Positions 1 through 8,150 of a stretch of DNA of 64,000 bases are shown here, one piece after another. Each line of letters begins with the position of its first letter. Positions within the stretch are counted from its first letter, which is position 1. The notes under the pieces were generated by a model. That model was not told where the DNA came from, did not search any database, and saw only the letters and a list, made by a program, of their open reading frames with translations. A program made the position numbers and the translations under genes. The stretch lies in the NCBI RefSeq assembly GCF_018383585.1, contig NZ_JAHAMK010000015.1:1-64000 (forward strand), read 5' to 3'. The stretch comes from Microvirga sp. 3-52 (GTDB lineage Bacteria; Pseudomonadota; Alphaproteobacteria; Rhizobiales; Beijerinckiaceae).

Positions 1-147
1 CATTCGGTGGTTGACCTTCAGACGGCCATCAACCGCTACGTTGCCGAGACGAACGCCAGTCCCAAGCCCTTCACGTGGACGGCTGATCCAGATGAAATCA
101 TCGCCGCCGTCAGGCGTGGGCACCAAGCGTTAGATTCCATCCACTAG
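1..147 (+). CDS. IS630-type transposase, C-terminal end (cut by window edge)
   Basis: An open frame enters from the left edge and stops at 145-147. Its 48 visible residues carry the pattern NRYVAETNASPKPFTWTADP followed by a DEII..VRRGHQALDSIH ending. This is the typical C-terminus of IS630-family DDE transposases, just after the catalytic domain; that match is from memory of the family. The catalytic residues lie outside the window, so activity cannot be judged. It sits at the edge of the integrated island and is the only insertion-sequence gene seen. The right terminal inverted repeat should lie within the next 50 bases, but I could not define it with confidence. Confidence 0.75.
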   Translation, partial: HSVVDLQTAINRYVAETNASPKPFTWTADPDEIIAAVRRGHQALDSIH

Positions 148-198
148 AGTCGATCCTTTGGGTGAACAACGACGCACCTTTAAATCCAGATTATTTAC

Positions 199-1080
199 AT
201 GGCATATTTCGAGTACACCCCCCGAAGCACGTTATACCACTACACAAGCAGCGCCGGGTTTGAAGGGATAATCAGATCAAAGGAGCTGTGGCTATCTGAT
301 CTAAAGAACTCAAACGATCCGAGAGAGCTGAGAATCGGATATGACAACGTTTTTAATATCTTGAACGCTTCAAAAAATAAGGCTTCAAGCAATCTTAGCC
401 GTCACTTTATTGAATATTTAGAAAATGACCTAACGTCTTACTTCAGCAACACAACTCCTTACTGCCTATCTTTAACACATTCGGGCGACTCGCTTCCGAT
501 GTGGGCCACTTATGGTGCTTACTATACTGGGTTGTCGATTGGGCTCCGGCCTACAGCAATCGTGGATATGCCTGTCAGAGTTCAAAAGGTGCGATACCCG
601 AACATCATCCCTGACCAAGAAACTATTGGGTTGATTAATGACTTAGCAGAACAGGCCGCTAGCCATGATACGTTCTTCGCGAAGGCAGAGGTTGTCTCAG
701 GGGTCTTTTCAATAATCACGTCTATTAAACACGATACTTGGTCATATGAAGCTGAGGTGAGGCTATTACATGCGCAAAGGAACATGCCCCCAGAAAAGCA
801 TTGGCATCCAGCCTTCTCGATGACCGCACTTCTTCCTGATGATCAACCTGTACTCTGGTCAGAGCCTCTAGTGCGCAACTCAGCAGCGGGAGAAATAAAA
901 TACCTCAAGTTTCCCTTTGGTCGTTATCGTCAAGGCACATTCGATGCTTCCAACGCCATTGAGAAGGTCATTGTTGGCCCAAACTGCGACCTGTCCCCAT
1001 CCGCTGTTGATGTTCTTCTGCGAGAGAATGGATTCGTGGGCTATACAGTAGCAATATCCAATTGTCGGATCAGAATGTAA
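199..1080 (+). CDS. DUF2971 domain-containing protein
   Basis: The 293-residue protein opens with LYHYTSSAGFEGIIRSKELW near residue 12 and LKNSNDPREL near residue 35, the recognisable DUF2971 signature. Two further conserved stretches follow: a P-MWATYG-YYTGLSIGL segment around residues 100-118 and a SYEAEVRLL segment around 184-192. DUF2971 proteins are soluble, of unproven biochemistry, and often found in islands and defence-type neighbourhoods. Base composition is clearly AT-richer than the core genome, with many A/T third positions, which supports acquisition by transfer. The ATG start lacks a good Shine-Dalgarno sequence. It stands alone between the IS remnant and an opposing-strand orphan gene. 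Confidence 0.85.
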   Translation: MAYFEYTPRSTLYHYTSSAGFEGIIRSKELWLSDLKNSNDPRELRIGYDNVFNILNASKNKASSNLSRHFIEYLENDLTSYFSNTTPYCLSLTHSGDSLPMWATYGAYYTGLSIGLRPTAIVDMPVRVQKVRYPNIIPDQETIGLINDLAEQAASHDTFFAKAEVVSGVFSIITSIKHDTWSYEAEVRLLHAQRNMPPEKHWHPAFSMTALLPDDQPVLWSEPLVRNSAAGEIKYLKFPFGRYRQGTFDASNAIEKVIVGPNCDLSPSAVDVLLRENGFVGYTVAISNCRIRM

Positions 1081-1402
1081 AATCTCGCTAGTGACAGAGT
1101 CATAGAGAGCCTTTGCGCCATAAACGGAACTACATCTCCAAGAGAATACTGAGCCACTAAAAAGTCTCTCATGGTTCCGCCTTTTAGCTTCCGCCATGTG
1201 AGCCTCAGGTTATTCGGAAGGTCAAAGAGCTTCTGCAAGGATCGCAATGACTTATCGTTATTGCTGTTGCGACCCAGTAGGTGAGTGAAGCACCTGGAGA
1301 TTCTCCAGTCTAAGATCGTAAGGTGCTATTACCTGCAACCGGTCTGGGTTAGCAGGTGGAGCCTGTTTTAAACGTCGGGGGTCTTATGGACGAGATAAAT
1401 AG
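1081..1402. other. Non-coding island DNA with a small palindrome
   Basis: No convincing gene is seen on either strand in these 322 bases. A short inverted repeat, CTGGAGA/TCTCCAG at 1294-1308, lies in the middle. It could be part of a transcription stop for the DUF2971 gene, but no T-tract follows. A minus-strand frame at 1041-1247 is open, but it begins with TTG and overlaps the end of the DUF2971 gene in antisense. Confidence 0.4.
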
Positions 1403-1996
1403 CTACTCTTTTACAGGACCACCGCGCTGTCTGCGCTTCAAGAGTTCGTCCATGATGCCCTGACAAAGATGGGGAACTCCTTCCATATTGCGTTCAGGAT
1501 TCTCATTGGTCTTCGCAAGTCTCACGACGGTAGGAAACACTGGGCTGGCGCTCGTGGGCGTGAGCACAAGGAACCCCTTATCGTCGATCTCTAGGTCAAA
1601 CGTGCTAACCGCTACCTTCTCCCCGCCGACAAAGTCGTAGGCTAATCCGGTGGTGCCCCACCATGTGTTGCTTCCCTCGAACTGTACATATTTCCATGGC
1701 AGGAACGCACACATGCGCGGGTTGTGGATCGATCCTGTGATCACTCCTTCCTCGACCTCGACGCTCAGCCAAACGACGTTGCTTGCTGATTTATTTGCCC
1801 ATTCGGCGGCGTCCACGAATCCCTCACCGCTATTCGTCCAAGTGCCCGTGATTGCGGCGTCATCCCGCCCCCAGTTTTGTAGGTCATGGATCGCTTGGAG
1901 AGCGTCCTTCCCATCTGCGAGAAGCCCGACCACGAGGGCTATCGAAGAGAATAGCCCTCCGATCCATGCCAACTTCTTCAGCACGTTTCGTGTCAT
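1403..1996 (-). CDS. Orphan protein with N-terminal membrane anchor
   Basis: I do not recognise the family. The 197-residue product starts with a short basic segment (MTRNVLKK) and one hydrophobic helix at about residues 9-27, so it is probably anchored in the inner membrane with the rest outside. Residues 48-165 alternate hydrophobic and polar residues with many Trp, Val and Thr (ITGTWTNSGEG, SVEVEEGVITGSIHNP), suggesting a beta-rich fold of lipocalin-like type; that is inference. A single Cys lies at about residue 96 and another near 176. The tail is basic. It is transcribed in the same direction as the neighbouring integrase but separated from it by 76 bp, and its codon use is less GC-rich than core genes. 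Confidence 0.6.
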   Translation of the reverse strand: MTRNVLKKLAWIGGLFSSIALVVGLLADGKDALQAIHDLQNWGRDDAAITGTWTNSGEGFVDAAEWANKSASNVVWLSVEVEEGVITGSIHNPRMCAFLPWKYVQFEGSNTWWGTTGLAYDFVGGEKVAVSTFDLEIDDKGFLVLTPTSASPVFPTVVRLAKTNENPERNMEGVPHLCQGIMDELLKRRQRGGPVKE

Positions 1997-2072
1997 GGGA
2001 ACCCTTTATTGCTACTCTCTTGCGACATACCCTTACTTTGCTAAGCAGATAGGGTGAACAGGTACTGGGCAG

Positions 2073-3365
2073 TTACCCCACGTGGTGCCGAGGGAACTTC
2101 GCCAAAGCTCCAGCCAACATAGTTATTGGGGGTGCCTCGTACTTCCTGCCTACTGACGTGACTTTATGCCCGGTGATAGCGTCTCGGATACGCTCTTCAA
2201 TCCCTGCTCCCAAGGCGATGGTTTTCCATGAGTGCCTCCACCCATGCTGCGGGTCCACGTCTCTGTCCTTCAATCCAGTTGCTTCGCGCACCCAGATCGC
2301 GAGTTGCTGCGCTCGGATTTCAGCAGGGTTGGTTTGCGCCCCTTCTCGATGACGTGATTCGTCGTAGAACAGTGGCTTACTTCCACAGGATCTTGCGAAT
2401 TCTAAGAAGCCTTGCTCAATCAAATGAGAGTGGATGGGGACTTTGCGGGGAATGCCAGTTTTCGTCCTCCAGAGGTGCATGACAGGGATGCCCTCCTCTA
2501 TCCAAATGTCTGTGCCGCGAAGATGGCAAAGTTCTCCAATCCGAGCCCCAGAGTAAGCAGCCAGCCAAGGACACCAACGAGCCGCATTGGAAATCGACAG
2601 GTCCTTTGGATGAGGCATCACGTCCAGAGCAGCTTTGAGGATCGCCCTCATCTCGAAGAGCCGAAAGGTTCGCTCTCGTCTCACCACCAACTTGGGCCCA
2701 TCCAGACGAACCCCTGCGGCAGGATTACTGGCAAGCACCCTCCCCCCAGATCGGTCCATCGCCCATCTGAACATAGAACTTGCAGCAACAAGGTCGTTCT
2801 TATTCACGGCTCTGGGGCTCACACCTTCCTTATCGCGCCTATGCTCCGCCCAAGCGTGGAGATCATCCCCTGAGAGGGATCGGACATCAGTTCCCGTCGT
2901 GAATGCAGCAAGCGACCTCAGGCTGGCTTTGTACCGCTTCAGGGTGTTCTTCGCCTTCTTATCGGATTGATAGGCAAGCCATCTCTCTAGCAATGCATCA
3001 ACCGTGAGCGGAGGCTCCTCGGCCACAGGCTTGGAGGAGACAATTACGGGCGCTTGTTGGCTGGTGCGGGATAGGATTGGGCTAGGTTGGTGGTAGGTAC
3101 TGATCCCGATCCCCGCCCGGTGCGCCTCCCAGAACCGCTTCAGGGCTACATCGGCGATGGCATGAAGCTGCTTGGCCTCGGAGGTGTCCCTCGTATGCAG
3201 GGACATCTGGACCATCTCGCCAATCTTGACCGTTTTCACCTGCCCACCAAGCGGCAGGGACACGAAGGTGCCCTTGAGGCTCTTCAGATCGCTGGGGGTA
3301 CGCTGCCGAAGGTGGAGTTTGCCCGTCTTTTTGTCCTTCCACGGACGAGCCATCGTGAACGCCAT
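2073..3365 (-). CDS. Tyrosine recombinase (phage-type integrase)
   Basis: A 430-residue site-specific recombinase. The N-terminal PWKDKKTGKLHLRQRTPSDL segment resembles the short DUF6538-type domain of island integrases. A SAM-like core-binding domain follows (about 115-205), then the catalytic domain. The active-site set is visible: Arg in YSGARIGELCHLR, Lys in TKTGIPRKVPIH, His and Arg in HGWRHSWKT, His in ITGHK, and the nucleophile Tyr in GRKYEAP. All six positions appear intact, so it is likely functional. An alternative start lies four codons in (MARPWKD at 3353). The gene is adjacent to the 3' end of tRNA-Leu, its probable attachment site, and presumably drives excision and integration of the island. 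Confidence 0.92.
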   Translation of the reverse strand: MAFTMARPWKDKKTGKLHLRQRTPSDLKSLKGTFVSLPLGGQVKTVKIGEMVQMSLHTRDTSEAKQLHAIADVALKRFWEAHRAGIGISTYHQPSPILSRTSQQAPVIVSSKPVAEEPPLTVDALLERWLAYQSDKKAKNTLKRYKASLRSLAAFTTGTDVRSLSGDDLHAWAEHRRDKEGVSPRAVNKNDLVAASSMFRWAMDRSGGRVLASNPAAGVRLDGPKLVVRRERTFRLFEMRAILKAALDVMPHPKDLSISNAARWCPWLAAYSGARIGELCHLRGTDIWIEEGIPVMHLWRTKTGIPRKVPIHSHLIEQGFLEFARSCGSKPLFYDESRHREGAQTNPAEIRAQQLAIWVREATGLKDRDVDPQHGWRHSWKTIALGAGIEERIRDAITGHKVTSVGRKYEAPPITMLAGALAKFPRHHVG

Positions 3366-3458
3366 GTGTGAGACCCCTGTGTGAGACTAGGGATCTGCAA
3401 GAGCGTTGAAGGATTAGGAAAATCGTTGATCAGAAAGGCGTTGGACCACTTGGGTAAG

Positions 3459-3543
3459 TGGTGCCCAGGAGAGGACTCGAACCTCCACGGTGTTACCCGC
3501 TGCTACCTGAAAGCAGTGCGTCTACCAATTCCGCCACCTGGGC
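3459..3543 (-). tRNA. tRNA-Leu (anticodon CAG)
   Basis: Read on the minus strand, the gene starts GCCCAGGTGGCGGAATTGG and ends TCCTGGGCACCA. The acceptor stem GCCCAGG/CCTGGGC pairs perfectly. The D arm GGCGGAATTGGTAGACGC is typical of leucine tRNAs, the anticodon stem CTGCT/AGCAG encloses the loop TTCAGGT, and the T arm contains GGTTCGAGTCC. A long variable arm, as expected for tRNA-Leu, follows the anticodon arm. CCA is encoded. The 3' end faces the integrase gene, making it the likely attachment site of the island. Confidence 0.97.
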
Positions 3544-3721
3544 CTGCCTGTTCGGCGAGGCTTCGTTTACGGTGCTTCTGGCGGCACGTCAATCGCTGAA
3601 AGTGCGACCGATGTGCTTTCTTTATCATGCACCTCTTCACAGGGGAGCGGCGTTTGACTAGAGACATTTTAAATTTCACACCCAAGCTCCATGCAAGTCC
3701 CTCTCAGGGCAGGAGAGTTTC

Positions 3722-4825
3722 ATGATCGGTGCCCTTCGCACGCCTGAGCAGCAAACCGTCACGGTCTTCGGCGGATCGGGCTTCCTCGGCCGCTACGTGG
3801 TGAGCCGTCTGGCCGAACGCGGCTATCGCGTCCTCGTGCCGACCCGCCAGCCGAACCTCGCGAATTTCCTGCCCCTGGGCAAGGTTGGCCAAATCAACCC
3901 GATCCACGCCAACCTGCGCAACGAGGATTCGGTGGCTCATGCCGTGGCCCGGGCGGACCATGTGGTCAACCTCGTCGGCATCTTGCAGGAGAACGGCCGC
4001 CAGCGCTTCGATACGCTCCAGGCCAAGGCCCCGGCGATGATCGCGCGGCTCGCCAAAAAGGCTGTGTCCATCGTCCATGTCTCGGCCATCGGCGCCGATG
4101 CGAATTCCGAATCGGCCTATGCCCGGTCCAAGGGCGAGGGCGAGGCCGCCCTGCTCCAGGAGAGGCCGGATGCCGTGATCCTGCGCCCCTCCCTGATGTT
4201 CGGGCCGGGCGACAGCTCCTTCAACCGCTTCGGGACGCTCGCCCGCATGCTCCCCGTGCTGCCGCTGCCGGGCGCCGAGACCCGCTTCCAGCCGATCTAT
4301 GCGGGTGATGTGGCCGAGGCCGTCGTGCGGGCGGTGGACGGCGCCGTGCCGGGTGGCCGGGTCTACGAACTCGGTGGGCCCGAGATCCGCACCATGCGCC
4401 AGATGATGGAATTCGTCCTCAAGGTCACCGAGCGCAAGCGCGTCATCGTGCCTGTGCCGAACAAGCTGGCCCGGACCATGGGCAGCACCCTGGGCTTCCT
4501 CGACATGCTGACCTTGGGCCTGATCCCGAACGAACTCGTGACCACCCGGGACCAGGCGATCCTGCTCGAGACGGACAACGTGGTCTCGGAAGGCGCCCTG
4601 CGCGAGAGCCGCACGCTCCAGGGCCTTGGCCTCACGCCCACCACCATCGAGGCGATCGTGCCGAGCTACCTCCTGCGCTTCCGCAGGACCGGCCAGTTCG
4701 ATCTCAAGCGCAACGCGACGACGACGAATCCGGACCTGCTCGCGCCGCGCTCAGGGGGGACCGGATCCGACTTCCACCCGGAGCGGGCATCCGGTCCGGC
4801 CGTGGGTCAGCAGGCGAGCCACTGA
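3722..4825 (+). CDS. Complex I NDUFA9-type SDR family protein
   Basis: This is an atypical short-chain dehydrogenase of the group annotated as complex I NDUFA9 subunit family. The nucleotide-binding motif VFGGSGFLGRYVV is at about residues 17-29. A Y-x3-K pair (AYARSK) follows near residue 140, and the region LRPSLMFGPGDSSFNRF is characteristic. It resembles NAD(P)-dependent epimerases. In mitochondria the homologue is an accessory subunit of NADH:quinone oxidoreductase; in bacteria its role is uncertain. A good Shine-Dalgarno sequence (GGAGAG) precedes the ATG. It is the first core gene beyond the tRNA, convergent with the next gene. The tail after residue 325 is Thr/Arg/Gly-rich and probably disordered. 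Confidence 0.85.
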   Translation: MIGALRTPEQQTVTVFGGSGFLGRYVVSRLAERGYRVLVPTRQPNLANFLPLGKVGQINPIHANLRNEDSVAHAVARADHVVNLVGILQENGRQRFDTLQAKAPAMIARLAKKAVSIVHVSAIGADANSESAYARSKGEGEAALLQERPDAVILRPSLMFGPGDSSFNRFGTLARMLPVLPLPGAETRFQPIYAGDVAEAVVRAVDGAVPGGRVYELGGPEIRTMRQMMEFVLKVTERKRVIVPVPNKLARTMGSTLGFLDMLTLGLIPNELVTTRDQAILLETDNVVSEGALRESRTLQGLGLTPTTIEAIVPSYLLRFRRTGQFDLKRNATTTNPDLLAPRSGGTGSDFHPERASGPAVGQQASH

Positions 4826-4846
4826 AGGGATTGAGAGGCAAAGCCT

Positions 4847-5578
4847 TCAGGCTTTCTCGATCGATGTCCGGGTGTCACGGCGAAGGGGCATCCGCTTCGC
4901 CGGATTCTGCGTGAGCTTCTTGTGCAGGTGAACCATCAGGGCCGCGCCGAAGATCGGCGTGATCAGGTTCACCACCGGCACGAGCACGACAGCCGCCACC
5001 ACGGCACCCGCGGCCAGCACCGTGCCCCGGTGCTCGGCGCGCAGGCGCGTCACGTCCTCGGCCGACCAGAAGCGGCCCGCCGCAAGCTCGAAATATTCCC
5101 GGCCCAGCAGATAGGCGTTGGCGATGAAGAACACGCCGATATTGATGCCGGGGATGAAGAACAGGAGCAGGGCGACGAGGTTCACGAGGAGTGACAGGCC
5201 GGCGAAACGAAGGCCATAGAAGATGGCCTTTCCGAAAGGCAGGGGCTGGCCCGGTGGATCGGCAGGATAACTCCTGCGCTCCACCACCTCGGCCACGTCG
5301 TCGAGGAAATAGCCCGCCACGATGGCGGAGATCGCCGGCAGCAGATAGATCAGAGCGACGAAGAGGCCGAAGCCCGCGAGGAAGAACGCGAAGCTGTCGA
5401 TGATCGGATAGGTGGCGCTCAGATCATGGTTTGTGAGGAAGATGTCGAAGAGCTTGGTCAGGCCGAGCCAGACCAGGATGAGCAGCGCCACCGTCAATCC
5501 AATCGACTTCCAGAGAATGCGCCGCAAAGCGGGCGAGAATACCTCGCGAGCCGCTGCGAAAACCGACTGGATCAGCAT
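4847..5578 (-). CDS. EI24/CysZ-type inner membrane protein
   Basis: A 243-residue multi-spanning membrane protein of the EI24 domain group (sulfate transporter CysZ family). Hydrophobic segments appear near residues 27-48, 62-95, 125-155 and 190-215. The segment FFIPGINIGVFFIANAYLLG matches the central conserved part of this family, where members carry sulfate or are annotated generically. The C-terminal tail is basic (KKLTQNPAKRMPLRRD). The gene is convergent with the NDUFA9-type gene and divergent from the amine oxidase gene. No cys genes are nearby, so a sulfate role is not supported by context; the family assignment is firmer than the substrate. Confidence 0.8.
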   Translation of the reverse strand: MLIQSVFAAAREVFSPALRRILWKSIGLTVALLILVWLGLTKLFDIFLTNHDLSATYPIIDSFAFFLAGFGLFVALIYLLPAISAIVAGYFLDDVAEVVERRSYPADPPGQPLPFGKAIFYGLRFAGLSLLVNLVALLLFFIPGINIGVFFIANAYLLGREYFELAAGRFWSAEDVTRLRAEHRGTVLAAGAVVAAVVLVPVVNLITPIFGAALMVHLHKKLTQNPAKRMPLRRDTRTSIEKA

Positions 5579-5670
5579 AGATGGTTCGTTTCCTTTCAGG
5601 GCATCCCTTGATGCGGGAGGCGAACCTTACTTATGAACGAACCCGCCGCAAAGCGAGAGGTGAGACCATC

Positions 5671-6945
5671 GTGTCATCGGAAGGCGAAACGCCGGCAAGC
5701 CTGAATACGAATCCGGATGTGGTGATCGTCGGTGCGGGAAGCGCCGGGATCGCCGCGGCACGGCGCCTGCTGGCGTCCGGTCTCTCGGTGACGGTGCTGG
5801 AGGCGCGGGGCCGGATGGGCGGACGCACGGTCACGCGTCCCTTCAAGGGCCATCCGCTCGATCTCGGCGCCCACTGGCTCCATGCGGGTCCGATCAATCC
5901 TCTCGTGAGGCTCGGGCATCGACGCGGCGAGCCGCTGCGCCGCGCGCCGGTGGACGGGCATTTCTTCGTCCACGGCAGGCCGGGCAGCCGAGCCCAGCGG
6001 GCGGCCCTCGACAGCGCCTTCGCCATGGCCGACCGGGCGATGACCCAGGCGGCCAACGCCTGCGAGGATCAGCCGGCGGCCAAAACGCTTCCGCCGATGG
6101 GACCGCAAGGCCGGCGGGTCGCCGCCATCCACGGCCTCGTCTCGGGCCGCCCCCTCGACGAAGTCAGCCTGCACGATTTTCCGAGCATGGAATATTCCGA
6201 CAACCTGTTCATCGCGGGCGGCCTCGGCGCCTATGTGCGCCGCCTCGGCCATGATCTGCCCGTGCGGCTCAACACCGTCGTCCCTGCCATCGACTGGTCC
6301 GGACAGGGCGTGCGGGTCGATAGTTCCGCCGGAACGCTCCAGGCCAGTGCCGTCATCGTGACCACTCCGATGGCGGTGCTGCAGCAAGGTGCCATCCGCT
6401 TCGCGCCCGCCCTGCCCAACACGGTGGGCGAAGCCGTTCACGGCTTCACGCAGGGCGTTTACGAGCACGTGATCCTGCATTGGCCGGATTCACCCTTTCG
6501 CGGTGCGGACCGGCTGGCGAGCCTGACGGGAACCCACCGGCAGCCCCCGGGACTCCTGACCCGCATCGACGGCACGCCGTTCCATTTCTTCGAGCTCGAC
6601 CAGCCCACCGCCGCCGCTTTCGACCGGCGGGATATCCATGCGCCCCATCGCTACGCACGCGAGGTGCTGGCGGAGCATTTCGGCTATCGGGCGATCCGGA
6701 ATCTCTCCGCCGTTCACAGCACCGCCTGGCGGCACGATCCCTGGGCGCGCTCGTCCTGGGCCGTGGTGCCGCCGGGGCTTTATGCTATCCGTGATGCCCT
6801 TAAGGCGCCGGTCGGGGAGCGGATCTGGTTTGCCGGTGAGGCGCTGTCGCGCGCCCAATGGGGCACGGCCGGGGGAGCCTGGGAGGAAGGCGAGAGGGCG
6901 GCCGGAGAAGTCGTCGCGCAGCTGCGCCGAGGCTTTCAGGGCTGA
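5671..6945 (+). CDS. FAD-dependent amine oxidase
   Basis: A flavin amine oxidase family protein, expected to oxidise an amine with release of aldehyde, ammonia and peroxide; the substrate is not predictable. The FAD dinucleotide-binding motif VVIVGAGSAGIAAARRLL is close to the N-terminus, followed by the GRMGGRT segment and the C-terminal flavin-contact region WFAGEALSRAQWGTAGGAWEEG. I chose the GTG at 5671 because AGGTGA lies seven bases upstream. An in-frame ATG at 5581 would add 30 residues but would run through the promoter region shared with the divergent membrane-protein gene. The 3' end overlaps a minus-strand gene by ten bases. Confidence 0.85.
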   Translation: MSSEGETPASLNTNPDVVIVGAGSAGIAAARRLLASGLSVTVLEARGRMGGRTVTRPFKGHPLDLGAHWLHAGPINPLVRLGHRRGEPLRRAPVDGHFFVHGRPGSRAQRAALDSAFAMADRAMTQAANACEDQPAAKTLPPMGPQGRRVAAIHGLVSGRPLDEVSLHDFPSMEYSDNLFIAGGLGAYVRRLGHDLPVRLNTVVPAIDWSGQGVRVDSSAGTLQASAVIVTTPMAVLQQGAIRFAPALPNTVGEAVHGFTQGVYEHVILHWPDSPFRGADRLASLTGTHRQPPGLLTRIDGTPFHFFELDQPTAAAFDRRDIHAPHRYAREVLAEHFGYRAIRNLSAVHSTAWRHDPWARSSWAVVPPGLYAIRDALKAPVGERIWFAGEALSRAQWGTAGGAWEEGERAAGEVVAQLRRGFQG

Positions 6946-7214
6946 TCCAGGCCGTTGTCCAACCGGGTACGGACCCAGTTGACCGCCTCGTCGAGATCGA
7001 CAAGAACCGGCGGCCTTGCACTGATCATGCTGCCGCAGGGACCGAAACCTGCCTCCAGGAACCAGCCCTCCGCCTGCCCCCGCCCGCCGGCGGTTTCCTC
7101 CGGGGTGACCCGGACAAAGACGGCGACCAGCTGGCCGTCGGCGAGGATGAGCTGTCCCTCGTGAGAGCCGCCGTTGGCCATGACCGGAATCGGCTGGAGA
7201 GTAATGTCACGCAT
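6936..7214 (-). CDS. Conserved-looking small hypothetical protein
   Basis: The 92-residue product has no membrane helix or signal peptide. It begins MRDITLQPIPV and contains a beta-rich stretch, HEGQLILADGQLVAVFVRVT, then an acidic end with LVDLDEAVNWVRTRL. I do not recognise the family with certainty. GC-rich third positions and its position 20 bp downstream of the Crp/Fnr gene, on the same strand, favour a real co-transcribed gene. The stop overlaps the convergent amine oxidase gene by ten bases. Confidence 0.65.
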   Translation of the reverse strand: MRDITLQPIPVMANGGSHEGQLILADGQLVAVFVRVTPEETAGGRGQAEGWFLEAGFGPCGSMISARPPVLVDLDEAVNWVRTRLDNGLDQP

Positions 7215-7234
7215 CGCTTGTCCGCACGTCAGGG

Positions 7235-7954
7235 CTACCGGTCCTCGTTCTGGAGGCTGAGATAGGTCGAGGTGAACTCGCCGACCTTCTTCAGCCGCTC
7301 CCAGTCGAGAATGGTCAACGCATCACCCTGGAAGCGGATCAGTCCCTCCTTGCGCAGTTCCTGCAGCACGCGGTTCACATGAACGGTCGAGAGGCCCAGG
7401 GTATCGCCCAGTTCGGCCTGGGTGACAGGCAGCTGGATCGTATCGCCGTCGGCCCGGCCGACCGCCTTCAGGCGCAGAAAGAGCTCGCAGATCAGATGCG
7501 CCATGTGGGCCGTGGCGGAGAGGCGGCCCATGGCCGTCAGCCATTCCCGGTGAATGGCCCCGTCGATCAGCGTGCTGAGCCATAGCATCCGCGTGAGATG
7601 AGGATACTCGTCAGTGATCTTCTCGAGAGTCGCGTGCGGAACGGTGGCGATGCGGCAGGTGGTCAGAGCCAGCACGCCATGGTCCATCGTCTTCAAGAGA
7701 AAACTATGCAGATCGAGGAAATCGCCCGGAACATGAAGAGCCGAGATCTGCCGCCGTCCGTTCGAGACGATCTTGTAGCGGGCAGCAAAGCCGTCCAGGA
7801 GCAGGGAACTCTCCGTCGGGCGGTCGCCCTCGCGCACGATGTCCTCGTCGGCCTCGACGACCCGAATCCGCGCAATCGCATTTTCCAATGCCTTCTTCTC
7901 ATCGTCGGAAAGCTGATCGCGCTGTTCGAGCTTTAGAATCAGAGGGTTGGTCAT
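7235..7954 (-). CDS. Crp/Fnr family transcriptional regulator
   Basis: A 239-residue regulator. An N-terminal cyclic-nucleotide-binding beta roll occupies about residues 15-125 (VEADEDIVREGDRPTESSLLL, LHVPGDFLDLHSFLL), a long dimer helix follows, and a winged helix-turn-helix lies at about 170-225, with recognition region TQAELGDTLGLSTVHVNRVL. The four-cysteine cluster of oxygen-sensing Fnr proteins is absent, so it does not bind 4Fe-4S like Fnr. The ligand is unknown; the family has many members in Hyphomicrobiales. It is probably co-transcribed with the 92-residue gene downstream. The 196 bp upstream hold no gene. Confidence 0.92.
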   Translation of the reverse strand: MTNPLILKLEQRDQLSDDEKKALENAIARIRVVEADEDIVREGDRPTESSLLLDGFAARYKIVSNGRRQISALHVPGDFLDLHSFLLKTMDHGVLALTTCRIATVPHATLEKITDEYPHLTRMLWLSTLIDGAIHREWLTAMGRLSATAHMAHLICELFLRLKAVGRADGDTIQLPVTQAELGDTLGLSTVHVNRVLQELRKEGLIRFQGDALTILDWERLKKVGEFTSTYLSLQNEDR

Positions 7955-8150
7955 TCGGGCCGTTCAGGGGTCAACACGATCCTGTTCTGGCCAAACTCCC
8001 TTCTTGGCCGCACTCACATATGTTTATGCTCAGGATGGATTTTGGTTGCATGGAGCCTCCGCCAACATCTTCGCGTTCGTGAAGAATGGAGGGCGTCCGC
8101 CCGCCGATCGACGAGGCGTTGGGATTAAGGCCGTCCAGTGGCCTTGAGCG

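Larger units (their letters stand above)
1..3458. mobile_element. Right end of a genomic island integrated at tRNA-Leu
   Basis: Between the left edge and the tRNA-Leu gene lie a transposase remnant, two AT-richer orphan genes and a tyrosine recombinase gene that ends the island about 95 bp from the tRNA 3' end. This order (tRNA 3' end, integrase, foreign cargo) is the classic layout of tRNA-targeted islands and integrative elements. From 3722 onward the DNA is high-GC core sequence. The intact tRNA belongs to this end. The second att copy, a repeat of the tRNA 3' portion, should lie left of the window, and I found no copy within 1-3458. Island size and mobility are therefore unknown. Confidence 0.7.

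Noticed and set aside
1041-1247. Minus-strand frame of 68 codons after the DUF2971 gene
   Set aside because: Starts with TTG, overlaps the DUF2971 end in antisense, and shows no family or ribosome site.
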